A stretch of 34,817 nt of DNA. Source: an uncultured Bacteroides sp. GTDB lineage: Bacteria > Bacteroidota > Bacteroidia > Bacteroidales > UBA932. Location of the stretch: the NCBI GenBank assembly GCA_945874355.1, contig CAMCGB010000016.1, positions 1 to 34,817 of the forward strand, given 5' to 3'. Below, one piece after another: positions 9,692-17,936 of this stretch (positions are counted from its first letter, which is position 1; the number at the start of each line of letters is the position of its first letter). The notes beneath the pieces are model-generated. The model was given only the letters and a program-made list of their open reading frames with translations, had not been told where the DNA came from and searched no databases. A program made the translations under genes and the position numbers.

Positions 9692-10460
9692 TGCGCTTTT
9701 CTATCTGTTTGATTTCTGAAGCCTTGAACTCCGCATCCTGCGCGCTCTTGAAGCGTGCTTTCTTATAGTAGAGCAGCTGGTGGGTGCAGCAGTCGATAAT
9801 AATTTTGTAGCAGTATTCGCCGCTCTCGGGACTCCCGGGAGCTATGACCACAGCTGCCGCAGTTCCGCTCCTGCCTTCAAGATAGGCCTGCTCCGCCTGC
9901 TCCCCGCTCAGAATCAGAGTCCCTTCGGGCATTTTCTCGCTATTGTAAACATTCAGCTCCGCGTAGGCCGCCTGGTCCGAAGCCATCGCCCTTTCTGTAA
10001 AGTCCTGAATGATATCTATGAAGGCGCCCATATAGACGGGCTTCCTGGCGAAAAACAGGGATTCGGTGTTCGCAATAGGCACCCTGACTATCTCGAAAGG
10101 CTTCTTGAGATTGTCCTGCTCATCATCTTTCCCTCCTTTGCTCAGGATGATGAAGGCTACTCCGGAATCCTGGGCCAGGCGTATGAAATAGAGATTGTTG
10201 TCCTTATTTAGCTTCCCGTACTCTTCTTCCGTGCAGAACTCATAGGGGGAGAGCCTCCAGCGACTGGTGATTTCCTCCCTGAAAGTGGACTCGAGGATGG
10301 AGTTTCCCGATGTGACCACCTTTACGGTCCTTGCAGGGAAGTCTTCGAGCCTGGCTTTGCGGGTGTAAAGCTTGCCTTGGGCAAAAGAAGTGCCGCTCAG
10401 CCCCAATAGGAGAGTCAGGCACAGAAGGGTTTTGATGATAATTTCTTTGCAGTGTTTCAT
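9672..10460 (-). CDS. exported protein of unknown function
   Basis: 262 aa with a clear Sec signal peptide (basic start MKHCKEIIIK, hydrophobic 11-22, cleavage near SFA-Q at 26-28). The mature protein begins KLYTRKARLEDFP and includes SRWRLSPYEFC, a pattern I associate from memory with an uncharacterised protein family of Bacteroidales; no catalytic motif is visible. A Cys-Cys pair occurs near the C-terminus (IIIDCCTHQLLYYKKARFKS), followed by a charged helix. It is the first gene of the - strand group, overlapping the methyltransferase by 20 nt. A perfect -7 element (TAACTTTG in its own sense, 10466-10473) sits only 5 nt before the ATG, so the mRNA is probably leaderless. Function unknown; periplasmic location is the only firm inference. 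Confidence 0.8.
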   Translation of the reverse strand: MKHCKEIIIKTLLCLTLLLGLSGTSFAQGKLYTRKARLEDFPARTVKVVTSGNSILESTFREEITSRWRLSPYEFCTEEEYGKLNKDNNLYFIRLAQDSGVAFIILSKGGKDDEQDNLKKPFEIVRVPIANTESLFFARKPVYMGAFIDIIQDFTERAMASDQAAYAELNVYNSEKMPEGTLILSGEQAEQAYLEGRSGTAAAVVIAPGSPESGEYCYKIIIDCCTHQLLYYKKARFKSAQDAEFKASEIKQIEKRNGVFSR

Positions 10461-10465
10461 AATTT

Positions 10466-10473
10466 CAAAGTTA
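10466..10473 (-). promoter_or_regulatory. Bacteroidetes -7 element for the exported-protein gene
   Basis: Read on the - strand the sequence is TAACTTTG, a perfect TAnnTTTG. The ATG starts 5 nt later, which predicts transcription starting at or next to the start codon. No good TTTG at the -33 spacing is visible. Confidence 0.5.
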
Positions 10474-10510
10474 CGAATATTTAGTTAAATTTGTATTCTG
10501 TGATGATTAT

Positions 10511-10526
10511 GTTTCGCATGCGAAAC
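10511..10526. promoter_or_regulatory. 16-nt perfect palindrome, candidate operator
   Basis: GTTTCGCATGCGAAAC is perfectly self-complementary. It lies about 40-50 nt upstream of the -7 box of the exported-protein gene and 158 nt upstream of dnaX. The half CATGCGAAAC recurs at 14986-14995, in front of the PLP enzyme gene, next to a diverged second half. The symmetry suggests a dimeric regulator; which one is unknown. Confidence 0.4.
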
Positions 10527-10557
10527 TACAATATTTTGAGGCCTTATGGCCGAAAGT

Positions 10558-10584
10558 AAGTCCTCTTCCCGAGGAAGAGGATTT
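10558..10584. repeat. inverted repeat / hairpin between divergent genes
   Basis: Two perfect 9-nt arms, TCCTCTTCC (10561-10569) and GGAAGAGGA (10573-10581), flank a CGA loop; a G-T and two A-T pairs extend the stem to 12. No gene ends here, so an ordinary terminator is not expected, and no long T-run follows on either strand. Confidence 0.45.
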
Positions 10585-10599
10585 AGGTGATGGGTAACG

Positions 10600-10631
10600 T
10601 TTTAATTTGTGCGTGAGGTTAAGTAAGTTTG
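10600..10631 (+). promoter_or_regulatory. dnaX promoter
   Basis: TAAGTTTG at 10624-10631 is a perfect TAnnTTTG -7 box. A TTTT at 10600-10603, 20 nt upstream, could act as a weak -33 element. This predicts a 5' leader of about 45-50 nt before the ATG at 10684. Confidence 0.5.
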
Positions 10632-10683
10632 CAACCCTGCACAAAGCTTACAATAACGATTAATGTTTTTTGCAAACTTACGT

Positions 10684-12585
10684 ATGTCAGATTATATCGT
10701 ATCAGCCAGAAAGTACCGCCCCGACAGCTTCGCTTCGCTCGTCGGGCAGGACAATATCGCCCGAATGCTGAAGAACTCCATACGCCGCGGCACCCTTGCC
10801 CATGCGTACCTGTTCTGCGGCCCCAGAGGTGTAGGCAAAACCAGTGCCGCCCGCATATTCGCCAAGACCATCAACTGCTCCAATCCCGGAGCCGACCTGG
10901 AGCCTTGCGGGGAGTGCGAGTCCTGCCGTTCCTTCGCCGAGGGCCGCTCATATTGCATCCACGAGCTCGACGCCGCATCGAACAACGGCATCGAGGACAT
11001 CAAGACCCTGATAGACCAGGTGCAGATTCCGCCCCAGACCGGACGCTATTCGGTCTTCATCATAGATGAGGTCCATATGCTCTCGCAGGCCGCCTTCAAC
11101 GCCTTCCTCAAAACCCTTGAGGAGCCCCCTGCACACGCCATCTTCATCCTGGCCACCACCGAGAAGCACAAGATACTGCCGACCATCATGAGCCGCTGCC
11201 AGACTTATGACTTCAACCGTATCAGTATCAAGGATATAGTTTCCAACCTTTCTTACATTGCAGAAAAGGAAGGCATCAGGGTCGATGAGGAAAGCCTGCA
11301 TATCATAGCCCTCAAGGCCGACGGCGCGATGAGGGATGCGCTAACGATTTTCGACCAGACCGTGGCTTTCTGTGGAGATGACATCAAGGCCGAAGATGTG
11401 CGCCGCAACCTCAATGTGCTCGACTACGAGTACTGCTTCTCGCTTGTGGACAGTTTCCTCGCCGGCGATTGGGCTGCTGCCCTCTCCATTTTTGACGCTG
11501 TGCTGTCCAAGGGCTTCAATGCCCAGTACTTCATATCTGCGCTCGGAAGTCACCTGAGGGACCTTCTGGTCTGCTCTTCCTCTTCGCTTGAGGCTCTGGT
11601 GGATTATCCCGCGAGCCTTGCCAGTCGCTATGCCGGGCAGGCTTCCCGCTGCAGCGTCAAGTTCCTTTATGATGCCTTGAGCGTGTGCTCGCAGTGCGAG
11701 GCCCAGTATAGGACGAGCGTCAACCAGAGGCTGCATGTGGAGTACTGCCTGATGAAGATGGCTTTCCTGGTGAAAGCTCCTTCTTCGACTCCTGCGGTTC
11801 AGGGCGCTCCCGCCGCTTCGGCCGCTCCGGCTCCGGTGAGTGCTCCAGTCCCGGCTGCTGCATCAGCTGCTCCCACTCCGGTTGCGGCAAACCCCGCTCC
11901 CGCTGTTGCGTCAGCTCCCGCTGCCCCGGCGCCTGCTGAAGTTGCCCCGGCGCCTGCCGCTGCCCCTGTAGCCCCGGTTGCGCCTAAGGCCCCCGCTTCG
12001 CCTTCTGAAGCCTCCGCCCCTTCGCAGACAGCGCCTTCTGCACCATCGCCCGCCGCCCCTTCGCAGGCTCCCGCTCCGGCTCCGACTGCCGCCGCAAGCC
12101 CCGCTCCCCGAGCCAGAAAGAGCGCCTCCAGCCTCTCTCTCAGCTCCCTGATGTCCGACGACGAGCCCAGCCTCGAGCCCGTGCCGCAGAATGAGGCCGC
12201 AGCCGCCCCCGCCGAAGCTCTGAGCGAGGAAAAGCTGCGCGAAAGCTGGAACACACTCGCCTCAAAGCAGGGAACAATGCCCCGCCTTGCCAACGCCCTC
12301 GCCTCGGCCTCCCTCGAGTTCGACTTCGACGCACCCAAGCCCGTAGTCCGCTTCTCAGTCACCAACGAGGCCCAGAAGAAATGGATAGAAGAGAGGATAC
12401 TCCGCAACCTCGAAGCCGATTACTGCGCCCTGTGCAAGGCTCCTGTAAGGCTCGAAGTGTTCGTCTCCCCGCAGGAGGAGCAGAAAGACCTCAAATATAT
12501 GCCTTCGGAGAAAGCCGAAGACCTTATGCGCCAGAACGAGAATGTGAAGGACCTCGTGAAGGAGCTTAACCTCGATATAAAGTAA
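10684..12585 (+). CDS. dnaX: DNA polymerase III subunit gamma/tau
   Basis: 633 aa from the ATG at 10684, chosen because [13 protein letters not shown] matches the normal DnaX N-terminus; an in-frame ATG at 10663 adds seven unlikely residues. The clamp-loader ATPase shows Walker A GPRGVGKT (46-53), the four zinc Cys (65, 75, 78, 81), Walker B DEVH (128-131) and the SRC arginine-finger motif (170-172). Domain III follows to about residue 360. Residues about 364-477 are an extreme Ala/Pro linker, and a C-terminal tau-like domain (about 515-630) resumes with ordered sequence. DnaX loads the beta clamp and, as tau, tethers polymerase cores and helicase. No classical A-AAA-AAG slippery site was noticed in the linker, so production of a short gamma form is not supported. 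lptB starts 5 nt after its stop. Confidence 0.96.
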   Translation: MSDYIVSARKYRPDSFASLVGQDNIARMLKNSIRRGTLAHAYLFCGPRGVGKTSAARIFAKTINCSNPGADLEPCGECESCRSFAEGRSYCIHELDAASNNGIEDIKTLIDQVQIPPQTGRYSVFIIDEVHMLSQAAFNAFLKTLEEPPAHAIFILATTEKHKILPTIMSRCQTYDFNRISIKDIVSNLSYIAEKEGIRVDEESLHIIALKADGAMRDALTIFDQTVAFCGDDIKAEDVRRNLNVLDYEYCFSLVDSFLAGDWAAALSIFDAVLSKGFNAQYFISALGSHLRDLLVCSSSSLEALVDYPASLASRYAGQASRCSVKFLYDALSVCSQCEAQYRTSVNQRLHVEYCLMKMAFLVKAPSSTPAVQGAPAASAAPAPVSAPVPAAASAAPTPVAANPAPAVASAPAAPAPAEVAPAPAAAPVAPVAPKAPASPSEASAPSQTAPSAPSPAAPSQAPAPAPTAAASPAPRARKSASSLSLSSLMSDDEPSLEPVPQNEAAAAPAEALSEEKLRESWNTLASKQGTMPRLANALASASLEFDFDAPKPVVRFSVTNEAQKKWIEERILRNLEADYCALCKAPVRLEVFVSPQEEQKDLKYMPSEKAEDLMRQNENVKDLVKELNLDIK

Positions 12586-12590
12586 CCGTT

Positions 12591-13373
12591 ATGAAGCTCT
12601 ACTGCGAGAACCTTGTCAAAAAATACGGGATGCGCACTGTCGTAAAGGGCGTGTCCATGGAAGTCAATCAGGGAGAGATAGTCGGATTTCTCGGGCCCAA
12701 CGGCGCGGGCAAGACCACCAGTTTCTATATGATTACGGGCCAGATAGTGCCCAACGACGGCAAGGTCTTCCTCGACGACGAGGAAATCACTTCCCTGCCT
12801 ATGTACAAGCGGGCCCAGAAGGGCATAGGCTATCTTCCCCAGGACGCGTCCGTGTTCCGCAAGATGTCGGTCGAGGACAATATCGTCTCCGTTATGGAGA
12901 TGAAGGGCATACCCCGCGCCGAGAGGCTGGAGCGTACCGAAGCCCTCATCGACGAGTTTAACCTCTCCAAAGTCCGCAAATCCCTTGGAATTCAGCTCTC
13001 CGGAGGTGAAAGACGCCGTTGCGAAATCGCCCGTGCGCTGGCCATTGACCCTAAGTTCATACTTCTGGACGAGCCTTTCGCAGGTGTGGACCCGATTGCG
13101 GTCGAGGACATCCAGTACATCATCGCGAAGCTCAAATACCGCAACATAGGCGTAATCATCACCGACCACAATGTGGGTGAAACCCTCGCCATCACCGACC
13201 GCGCCTACCTCCTCTACGAAGGCTCGATACTCCAGGAAGGCACCCCGAAGCAGCTCTCCGAAGACGAAGACGTAAGGACCAAGTACCTTGGCTCCGGCTT
13301 CGTGCTTAAGCGCTCAGTATCAGTCGAAAGGGCAATGGCAGAACATCTAAAGTCTCTTGAAAATCAACAATGA
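12591..13373 (+). CDS. lptB: LPS export ABC transporter ATP-binding protein
   Basis: 260 aa. All ABC ATPase motifs are present: Walker A GPNGAGKT (35-42), Q-loop Gln84 in YLPQDASVF, signature LSGGE (136-140) followed by [10 protein letters not shown], Walker B ILLDEP (157-162), and the switch His193 in [10 protein letters not shown]. The combination [17 protein letters not shown] and [13 protein letters not shown] is diagnostic of LptB rather than amino-acid or lipoprotein ABC ATPases. LptB drives extraction of lipopolysaccharide from the inner membrane as part of LptB2FGC. It follows dnaX by 5 nt and its last 4 nt overlap the cmk start (ATGA at 13370-13373), indicating translational coupling in an operon with cmk and ispH. 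Confidence 0.95.
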   Translation: MKLYCENLVKKYGMRTVVKGVSMEVNQGEIVGFLGPNGAGKTTSFYMITGQIVPNDGKVFLDDEEITSLPMYKRAQKGIGYLPQDASVFRKMSVEDNIVSVMEMKGIPRAERLERTEALIDEFNLSKVRKSLGIQLSGGERRRCEIARALAIDPKFILLDEPFAGVDPIAVEDIQYIIAKLKYRNIGVIITDHNVGETLAITDRAYLLYEGSILQEGTPKQLSEDEDVRTKYLGSGFVLKRSVSVERAMAEHLKSLENQQ

Positions 13374-14056
13374 CAGTACCCGATATCATCATAGCAGTCG
13401 ACGGCTACTCTTCCACCGGCAAGAGCAGCCTGGCCAAACAGATTGCCCGCTCCCTGGGATTCACTTACCTCGACTCGGGAGCCCTTTACAGGGGAGTGAC
13501 CCTGTTCGCCCAGAGGGAAGGCTATATCAGCCCTGACAACACTGTCAGCGACTCTCTTCAGGCGGCCCTTGACTCTCTCCAACTCTTTTTCGGCGAGGGG
13601 AACCATTGCTTTATGGACGGCGAAGACGTTGAGGAGCAGATCCGCTCGATGAGTGTCTCTTCGCAGGTAAGTCCCATAGCGGCAGTGCCTTACGTAAGGG
13701 AATGGGTGGATTGCAGGCTGCATTCCCTCTCCTTTTCAGGCAGGGTGGTGATGGACGGACGCGACATAGGCACCACCGTTTTCCCCAACGCTGAAGTGAA
13801 GATCTTTATGACCGCTTCGGACAGCGTAAGGGCCAAAAGGCGCTACGATGAGCTCGTCTCCAAAGGCCAGAAGGCCGATCTGACTGAGGTGCTGGAGAAT
13901 CTCAGGCAGAGGGACTGGATAGATTCCCACCGCGAGACTTCTCCCCTGCGCAGAGCCGAAGACGCCTTCGTGCTGGACAATTCTGAAATGACAATGGAGG
14001 AGGAGCTCTGCTGGGTCAGGGGCCTTATCCAGGGTAAATTCGGCATTCTGGAATGA
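13370..14056 (+). CDS. cmk: cytidylate kinase
   Basis: 228 aa, standard length. The P-loop is GYSSTGKSS (12-20), followed by the CMP-binding DSGALYRG (35-42) and MDGRDIGT (128-135) motifs that distinguish CMP kinases from other NMP kinases; the lid region carries RAKRRYDEL. It phosphorylates CMP and dCMP to the diphosphates using ATP, in the cytoplasm. The start overlaps lptB by 4 nt and the stop overlaps ispH by 4 nt (14053-14056), so the three genes are translationally coupled. As I recall, the cmk-ispH pairing is conserved in Bacteroidetes. Confidence 0.95.
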   Translation: MTVPDIIIAVDGYSSTGKSSLAKQIARSLGFTYLDSGALYRGVTLFAQREGYISPDNTVSDSLQAALDSLQLFFGEGNHCFMDGEDVEEQIRSMSVSSQVSPIAAVPYVREWVDCRLHSLSFSGRVVMDGRDIGTTVFPNAEVKIFMTASDSVRAKRRYDELVSKGQKADLTEVLENLRQRDWIDSHRETSPLRRAEDAFVLDNSEMTMEEELCWVRGLIQGKFGILE

Positions 14057-14940
14057 AGGTGGAGATAGACCCCGGCTCGGGTTTCTGCGGAGGAGTCATC
14101 AGGGCTATCCGCACCTGCGAGGAGTATCTTTCCTCCGGCGCAGGCCCCCTCTTCTCAAAAGGCGCCATAGTCCATAACGAGGAGGAGATGGACCGCCTCT
14201 CCGCGCTCGGCCTCAAGACCATCGACAGCCTGTACGACCTTCAGACCGATGAAGGGCAGGGGAGGACTGTCCTGTTCAGGGCTCACGGAGAGCCGCCCAA
14301 GGTCTATGCAAAGGCCCGGGAGATGGGGCTCGAAGTTATAGACTGCACCTGCCCTGTGGTACTTGCCCTTCAGAAAGCCATCAGAAATGCCTACGCCCAA
14401 GTCTCCCCCACGGGAGGAAGCCTTGCGATATTCGGGAAAAAAGGCCACCCCGAAGTCCTGGGCCTGGTGGGCCAGCTCGACGCTCCCATCCCCGTGTTCC
14501 AGAGCCTTGAGCAGGCAAAGGAGATGGTAGGCTCGGGTGCCTTGAGGCTGGACAGGGACCTTGAACTTTTCTCTCAGACCACTATGAGCCCCAGCGAGTA
14601 CGACCAGGTGTGCACCTACCTGTCTTCGAATATGCAGAACGGCGCCACTCTGAACATCCACAACACCATCTGCTCGCAGGTAGCCACCCGCCATCAGAAG
14701 CTCGTCCAGTTCGCTTCGCTTCACGATGTGATTGTATTTGTCTCAGGCTTCGAGAGTTCCAACGGCAAGGTGCTCTACGAACTCTGCCGCGGAGTGAATC
14801 CTTCCAGCTACCACATCAGCTCCTGCTCCGAGCTCCGCAGAGAATGGTTCAGCCCCGCTGAAAGCGTAGGAGTGTGCGGCGCCACCTCCACTCCCAAGTG
14901 GCTGCTGGAACAGGTGGCCGAAAAGATTCTCTCTTTTTAG
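14053..14940 (+). CDS. ispH: 4-hydroxy-3-methylbut-2-enyl diphosphate reductase
   Basis: 295 aa. The three [4Fe-4S] ligands are C12 (GSGFCGGV), C100 (DCTCPVV) and C207 (HNTICSQV). Substrate-binding residues of the family are present: H41 in AIVHNEEE, H78 in FRAHGEPP, H132 and E134 in KKGHPEVLG, and the SQTTMS loop (174-179); the C-terminal CGATSTPKWLLEQV resembles the usual GASTP motif. IspH performs the last step of the MEP pathway, giving IPP and DMAPP. The gene is coupled to cmk by a 4-nt overlap and ends at 14940, 66 nt before the next start, where a new promoter is likely. Confidence 0.96.
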   Translation: MKVEIDPGSGFCGGVIRAIRTCEEYLSSGAGPLFSKGAIVHNEEEMDRLSALGLKTIDSLYDLQTDEGQGRTVLFRAHGEPPKVYAKAREMGLEVIDCTCPVVLALQKAIRNAYAQVSPTGGSLAIFGKKGHPEVLGLVGQLDAPIPVFQSLEQAKEMVGSGALRLDRDLELFSQTTMSPSEYDQVCTYLSSNMQNGATLNIHNTICSQVATRHQKLVQFASLHDVIVFVSGFESSNGKVLYELCRGVNPSSYHISSCSELRREWFSPAESVGVCGATSTPKWLLEQVAEKILSF

Positions 14941-14964
14941 TCCCGGAAATAATTGCTAACTTCG
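14934..14964 (+). promoter_or_regulatory. promoter of the PLP-enzyme gene
   Basis: TAACTTCG at 14957-14964 fits TAnnTTTG with one change, the same TTCG variant seen for merR and MATE. A TTTT at 14934-14937 lies 19 nt upstream, inside the end of ispH. The predicted start site is near 14970, giving a leader of about 37 nt. Confidence 0.5.
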
Positions 14965-14974
14965 TACTCTGAAT

Positions 14975-14995
14975 GTTTTTCGAAACATGCGAAAC
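14975..14995 (+). promoter_or_regulatory. palindrome-like element in the 5' leader
   Basis: The sequence contains GTTTTTCGAAAC (a GTTT/AAAC stem closing a TTCG tetraloop) followed by ATGCGAAAC. CATGCGAAAC is identical to one half of the 16-nt palindrome at 10511-10526. It lies between the predicted transcription start and the ATG at 15007, so a bound protein could block elongation, or the RNA could fold. Confidence 0.3.
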
Positions 14996-15006
14996 TTGAG
15001 AAGAGT

Positions 15007-16179
15007 ATGAAACAGCAGACAAAAGCCATCCATTCCGCCTTCCGCCACCCGGATGCATACGGGTCCATCGCAATGCCGGTATATCACACGGCAGCCTATC
15101 AGTTCCCCGACGCCGCCTCAATGGTGGAGTCTTTCAGCGGCCGCAGCGGCGAGCCGGATTACAGTAGGGTCACCAATCCTACAGTCACATATTTCGAGGA
15201 GAGGGTAGCCGCCCTTACCGGGGCCGAGAGTGTTGTGGCCTACACTTCAGGAATGGCCGCCATCAGCAACTTCTTCTTTGCCGTCTCTTCCAAGGGGCGC
15301 AATATCGTCACTTCGCCCCATATGTTCGGCAATACTTTCGATTTGATCTCCCGTACCCTCGAGCGTTTCGGAGTAGGGGTCAAGGTGGTGGACCTGACTG
15401 ATATAGATGCAGTTGAGAAGGCTGTGGATGAGCATACCTGCTGCATCTTCCTTGAAATAGTGACCAACCCTCAGCTCGAGGTTGCAGACCTTCGCGCCCT
15501 GGGCAAAATCACCCGCCGCTGGGGTATCCCCCTTGCCGCCGACACCACCTTCATCCCCTTCACCGAGTTTGACGCCGAAGCTCTCGGAGTGGATTTCCAG
15601 CTCGTCTCTTCGACCAAATACCTTTCCGGCGGAGCCACCTGCCTTGGAGGCCTGAACATCGACTACGGCCATTTTCCCGATGTCACAAAGTCTCTCAAGA
15701 CCGAGCTGCTCTTCAATCTCGGAGCCTATATGACCCCTCACGCAGCATATATGCAAACTCTTGGTCTTGAGAACCTTGACGCCCGCTATCGCTTGCAGGC
15801 GGCCAATTCCCTCGAGCTTGCCCGCAGGCTGGAGACAGTGCCGCAGATAAAGAAAGTGGGCTACATAGGCCTCGAGAGCAACCCCTTCCACCAGCTCGCC
15901 CAAAGCCAGTTCGGGCCCAGCGGAGGCGCTATGATAACCATAGACCTTGAGAGCGAGCAGAAGTGCTATGACTTCCTGAACTCCCTGCGTCTCATCCTCA
16001 GGGCGACCAACCTGTTCGACAACAAGTCGCTGGCCATCCATCCCTATTCGACCATCTTCGTCAACTTCACCCCTGAGCAGAAGGCCGCGATGGATGTGCT
16101 CCCTACCACAATCAGGCTGAGCGTCGGGCTGGAAGATGTGGATGATATATTCGAAGACATAGTCCAGGCCCTGGGCTAA
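15007..16179 (+). CDS. Cys/Met-metabolism PLP-dependent enzyme
   Basis: 390 aa from the ATG at 15007; an in-frame ATG at 14953 would add 18 residues across the predicted promoter and is rejected. The PLP Lys is K204 in SSTKYLSGG. Y52 and R54 in DYSRVTNPT bind the cofactor phosphate from the partner subunit, and D179 in LAADTTF contacts the pyridine nitrogen. The family includes O-acetylhomoserine sulfhydrylase, cystathionine gamma-synthase and methionine gamma-lyase; the sequence alone does not separate them, though the Q-F-P-D-A-A start and IVTNPQLEVADL favour a sulfhydrylase/gamma-lyase type. It begins a second transcription unit, with tmk 12 nt downstream. Confidence 0.88.
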   Translation: MKQQTKAIHSAFRHPDAYGSIAMPVYHTAAYQFPDAASMVESFSGRSGEPDYSRVTNPTVTYFEERVAALTGAESVVAYTSGMAAISNFFFAVSSKGRNIVTSPHMFGNTFDLISRTLERFGVGVKVVDLTDIDAVEKAVDEHTCCIFLEIVTNPQLEVADLRALGKITRRWGIPLAADTTFIPFTEFDAEALGVDFQLVSSTKYLSGGATCLGGLNIDYGHFPDVTKSLKTELLFNLGAYMTPHAAYMQTLGLENLDARYRLQAANSLELARRLETVPQIKKVGYIGLESNPFHQLAQSQFGPSGGAMITIDLESEQKCYDFLNSLRLILRATNLFDNKSLAIHPYSTIFVNFTPEQKAAMDVLPTTIRLSVGLEDVDDIFEDIVQALG

Positions 16180-16191
16180 ACCCTGATTCGT

Positions 16192-16869
16192 ATGCTTATA
16201 GTTATTGAAGGACTGGACGGGGCAGGGAAGTCCACCCAGGTCAAAAAGATGAAAAAATACCTCTGCGCAACCCTTGGAGAGTATGACTATATCCACTTCC
16301 CACGTTATGACGCCCCTGTATATGGGGACTTGATAAGCCGTTATCTCAGAGGCTCTTTCGGCTCTATGGACTCGGTCCATCCCCAGCTTGTGGCCCTGCT
16401 CTTCGCTGAAGACAGGCACGGCGCCGCCCCGCAGCTCCGCTCTGCGCTCGAAAGCGGACGCACAGTGCTTCTGGACCGCTATGTGTACTCGAACATAGCC
16501 TATCAGTGCGCCAAACTTCCCTCACAGGACGAAAGGACCGCCCTTCGCGACTGGATCATGAAGACCGAGTACGGGGATTTCAACCTGCCGAAGCCCGACC
16601 TGAACATCTTCCTGGATGTTCCCATCTGCTTTGTGCGCGAGTCCCTGAGCGGCCACAGAAGCGGCTCCGACAGGCAGTATCTCGAAGGAAATGAGGATAT
16701 TCACGAGTCTGACCTTGACTTCCAGATCCGCGTGAGGGATATGTATCGCGCCCAGGCAGAGATGGATCCGGACTTCATAACACTGGACTGCTCGGACGAG
16801 TTCGGCGCTATGCTCCCGCCCGATGAAATTTTCGAAAAAATCAAAAAAGTATATGAGAGTCATAAGTAA
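16192..16869 (+). CDS. tmk: thymidylate kinase
   Basis: 225 aa. The P-loop GLDGAGKST occupies residues 7-15, and the dTMP-binding HFPRYDAPVYGD segment (about 36-47) and the DRYVYSNIAYQ motif (about 96-106) are characteristic of thymidylate kinases. Family role: ATP-dependent phosphorylation of dTMP to dTDP in DNA precursor synthesis. Position: 12 nt after the PLP enzyme gene; its last 17 nt overlap the start of the MauE-like membrane protein gene (ATG at 16853). The HPQLVALLFAEDR stretch is typical of the Bacteroidetes version. Confidence 0.93.
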   Translation: MLIVIEGLDGAGKSTQVKKMKKYLCATLGEYDYIHFPRYDAPVYGDLISRYLRGSFGSMDSVHPQLVALLFAEDRHGAAPQLRSALESGRTVLLDRYVYSNIAYQCAKLPSQDERTALRDWIMKTEYGDFNLPKPDLNIFLDVPICFVRESLSGHRSGSDRQYLEGNEDIHESDLDFQIRVRDMYRAQAEMDPDFITLDCSDEFGAMLPPDEIFEKIKKVYESHK

Positions 16870-17935
16870 AATTGCAGCCTTCATCCTCGGGTCGGTGTTC
16901 TTCCTGTCCGGTATCCTCAAGTTGATGGATCCGCTGGGGACTTCGCTGATTGTGAGCAGCTACCTTAGCTTCCTGCACCTTAGTTTCCTGCAGTTCGCCT
17001 CGGGTCTGCTTGCCTGCATCTTCCCGCTTGTCGAGTGCATACTCGGCTCGGCTATGATTCTCGGAGTGTTCCGCAAGCCTACAGGTATAGCGGTTCTTGC
17101 CCTTCAGGTTTTCTTTACGCTCCTCACCCTGCTGCTTGTCATTTTCAATCCCCAGATGGATTGCGGCTGCTTCGGGGAGGCGATTCATCTTACTCATACC
17201 CAGAGCTTTATAAAGAATCTCATTCTGCTTGCCCTCTGGGCCCTGGCCTTCCTTCCGCTCCGAAAGGAAACCCCGGCGCCGCGAAAGAGCAAGTTTATCG
17301 GTTTCGCGCTGGTAGGCGTGTCAGTACTGCTTTTCCTTCTCTATTCTTCCCTTTCCCTTCCTCTTATCGATTTCACCCCTTTAAAGAGCGGAGTGGAGCT
17401 CTACTCGGAAAGTGAGTTTGACGGGGAGGATTTCGATTTCGCCGCGATAGAGAGTCCCACAGGGGAGGAGATTTCGGTGATGGACAGCCAGGGAGAATAT
17501 GCGGACAGCGTCCTGACAGAGGGGAAGGTGCTTGCCATCTCGGTCTATGAGCTCAGTAAAGTCAAGCCCAAGACCTGGCAGAAGATTTCTTCTCTTGTCA
17601 GTGAGGCCTCGTCGCTTGGCTACTCTCCCGTCCTTCTGCTCTCGAGCTCCGTAGCTCAGGCTCAGAGTGCGGTGAGTGACAACCTGCTCGGAATCAGTTA
17701 CTTCTGCGACAAGAAGACCCTTATGACCCTCAACCGCTCCAATGCCGGAGTGAGCTATATCAGCGACGGACTGATCACTGCCAAGTGGTCGCGTCACTCC
17801 CTTCCCGACTCTCAGGATTTGGAGAGCATTGCGGCAGAAGATGCGGCCGATGTCATCCTGTCCCGCAGCCAGCCTGCTTCGCTTAAGCTCCAGTGCTTCC
17901 TTTTATATGTATTTGCAGTAATGCTCCTTTTATAA
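16853..17935 (+). CDS. MauE/DoxX-like membrane protein with C-terminal soluble domain
   Basis: 360 aa from the ATG at 16853; an in-frame ATG at 16823 gives an implausible Lys-rich prefix. Residues 1-137 form a four-helix membrane unit (helices about 5-24, 44-72, 76-98, 117-136) with the CGCFG motif at 104-108 typical of the MauE/DoxX superfamily. A further TM helix lies at 148-168, then a soluble region (about 175-340) that looks strand-helix alternating and thioredoxin-like but has no CXXC, and a hydrophobic C-terminus. MauE-type proteins are linked to disulfide or quinone chemistry, so the CGCFG pair may be redox active; this is inference. It overlaps tmk by 17 nt and is followed by folP after 1 nt. 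Confidence 0.8.
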   Translation: MRVISKIAAFILGSVFFLSGILKLMDPLGTSLIVSSYLSFLHLSFLQFASGLLACIFPLVECILGSAMILGVFRKPTGIAVLALQVFFTLLTLLLVIFNPQMDCGCFGEAIHLTHTQSFIKNLILLALWALAFLPLRKETPAPRKSKFIGFALVGVSVLLFLLYSSLSLPLIDFTPLKSGVELYSESEFDGEDFDFAAIESPTGEEISVMDSQGEYADSVLTEGKVLAISVYELSKVKPKTWQKISSLVSEASSLGYSPVLLLSSSVAQAQSAVSDNLLGISYFCDKKTLMTLNRSNAGVSYISDGLITAKWSRHSLPDSQDLESIAAEDAADVILSRSQPASLKLQCFLLYVFAVMLLL

Positions 17936-17936
17936 T

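Noticed and set aside
5822..10460. Defence or toxin-antitoxin island
   Set aside because: All genes are readily explained as efflux, methyltransferase and an exported protein; no nuclease, toxin or integrase motifs were seen.
11799..12407. 202-aa open frame on the - strand opposite dnaX, very Ala/Gly-rich
   Set aside because: It is the complement of the Ala/Pro-codon linker of dnaX; GC-rich repeats keep the antisense frame open. No recognisable domain or promoter.
15247..16419. 390-aa - strand frame opposite the PLP enzyme and tmk
   Set aside because: Spans two genes with intact active-site motifs on the + strand; antisense product has no family features.
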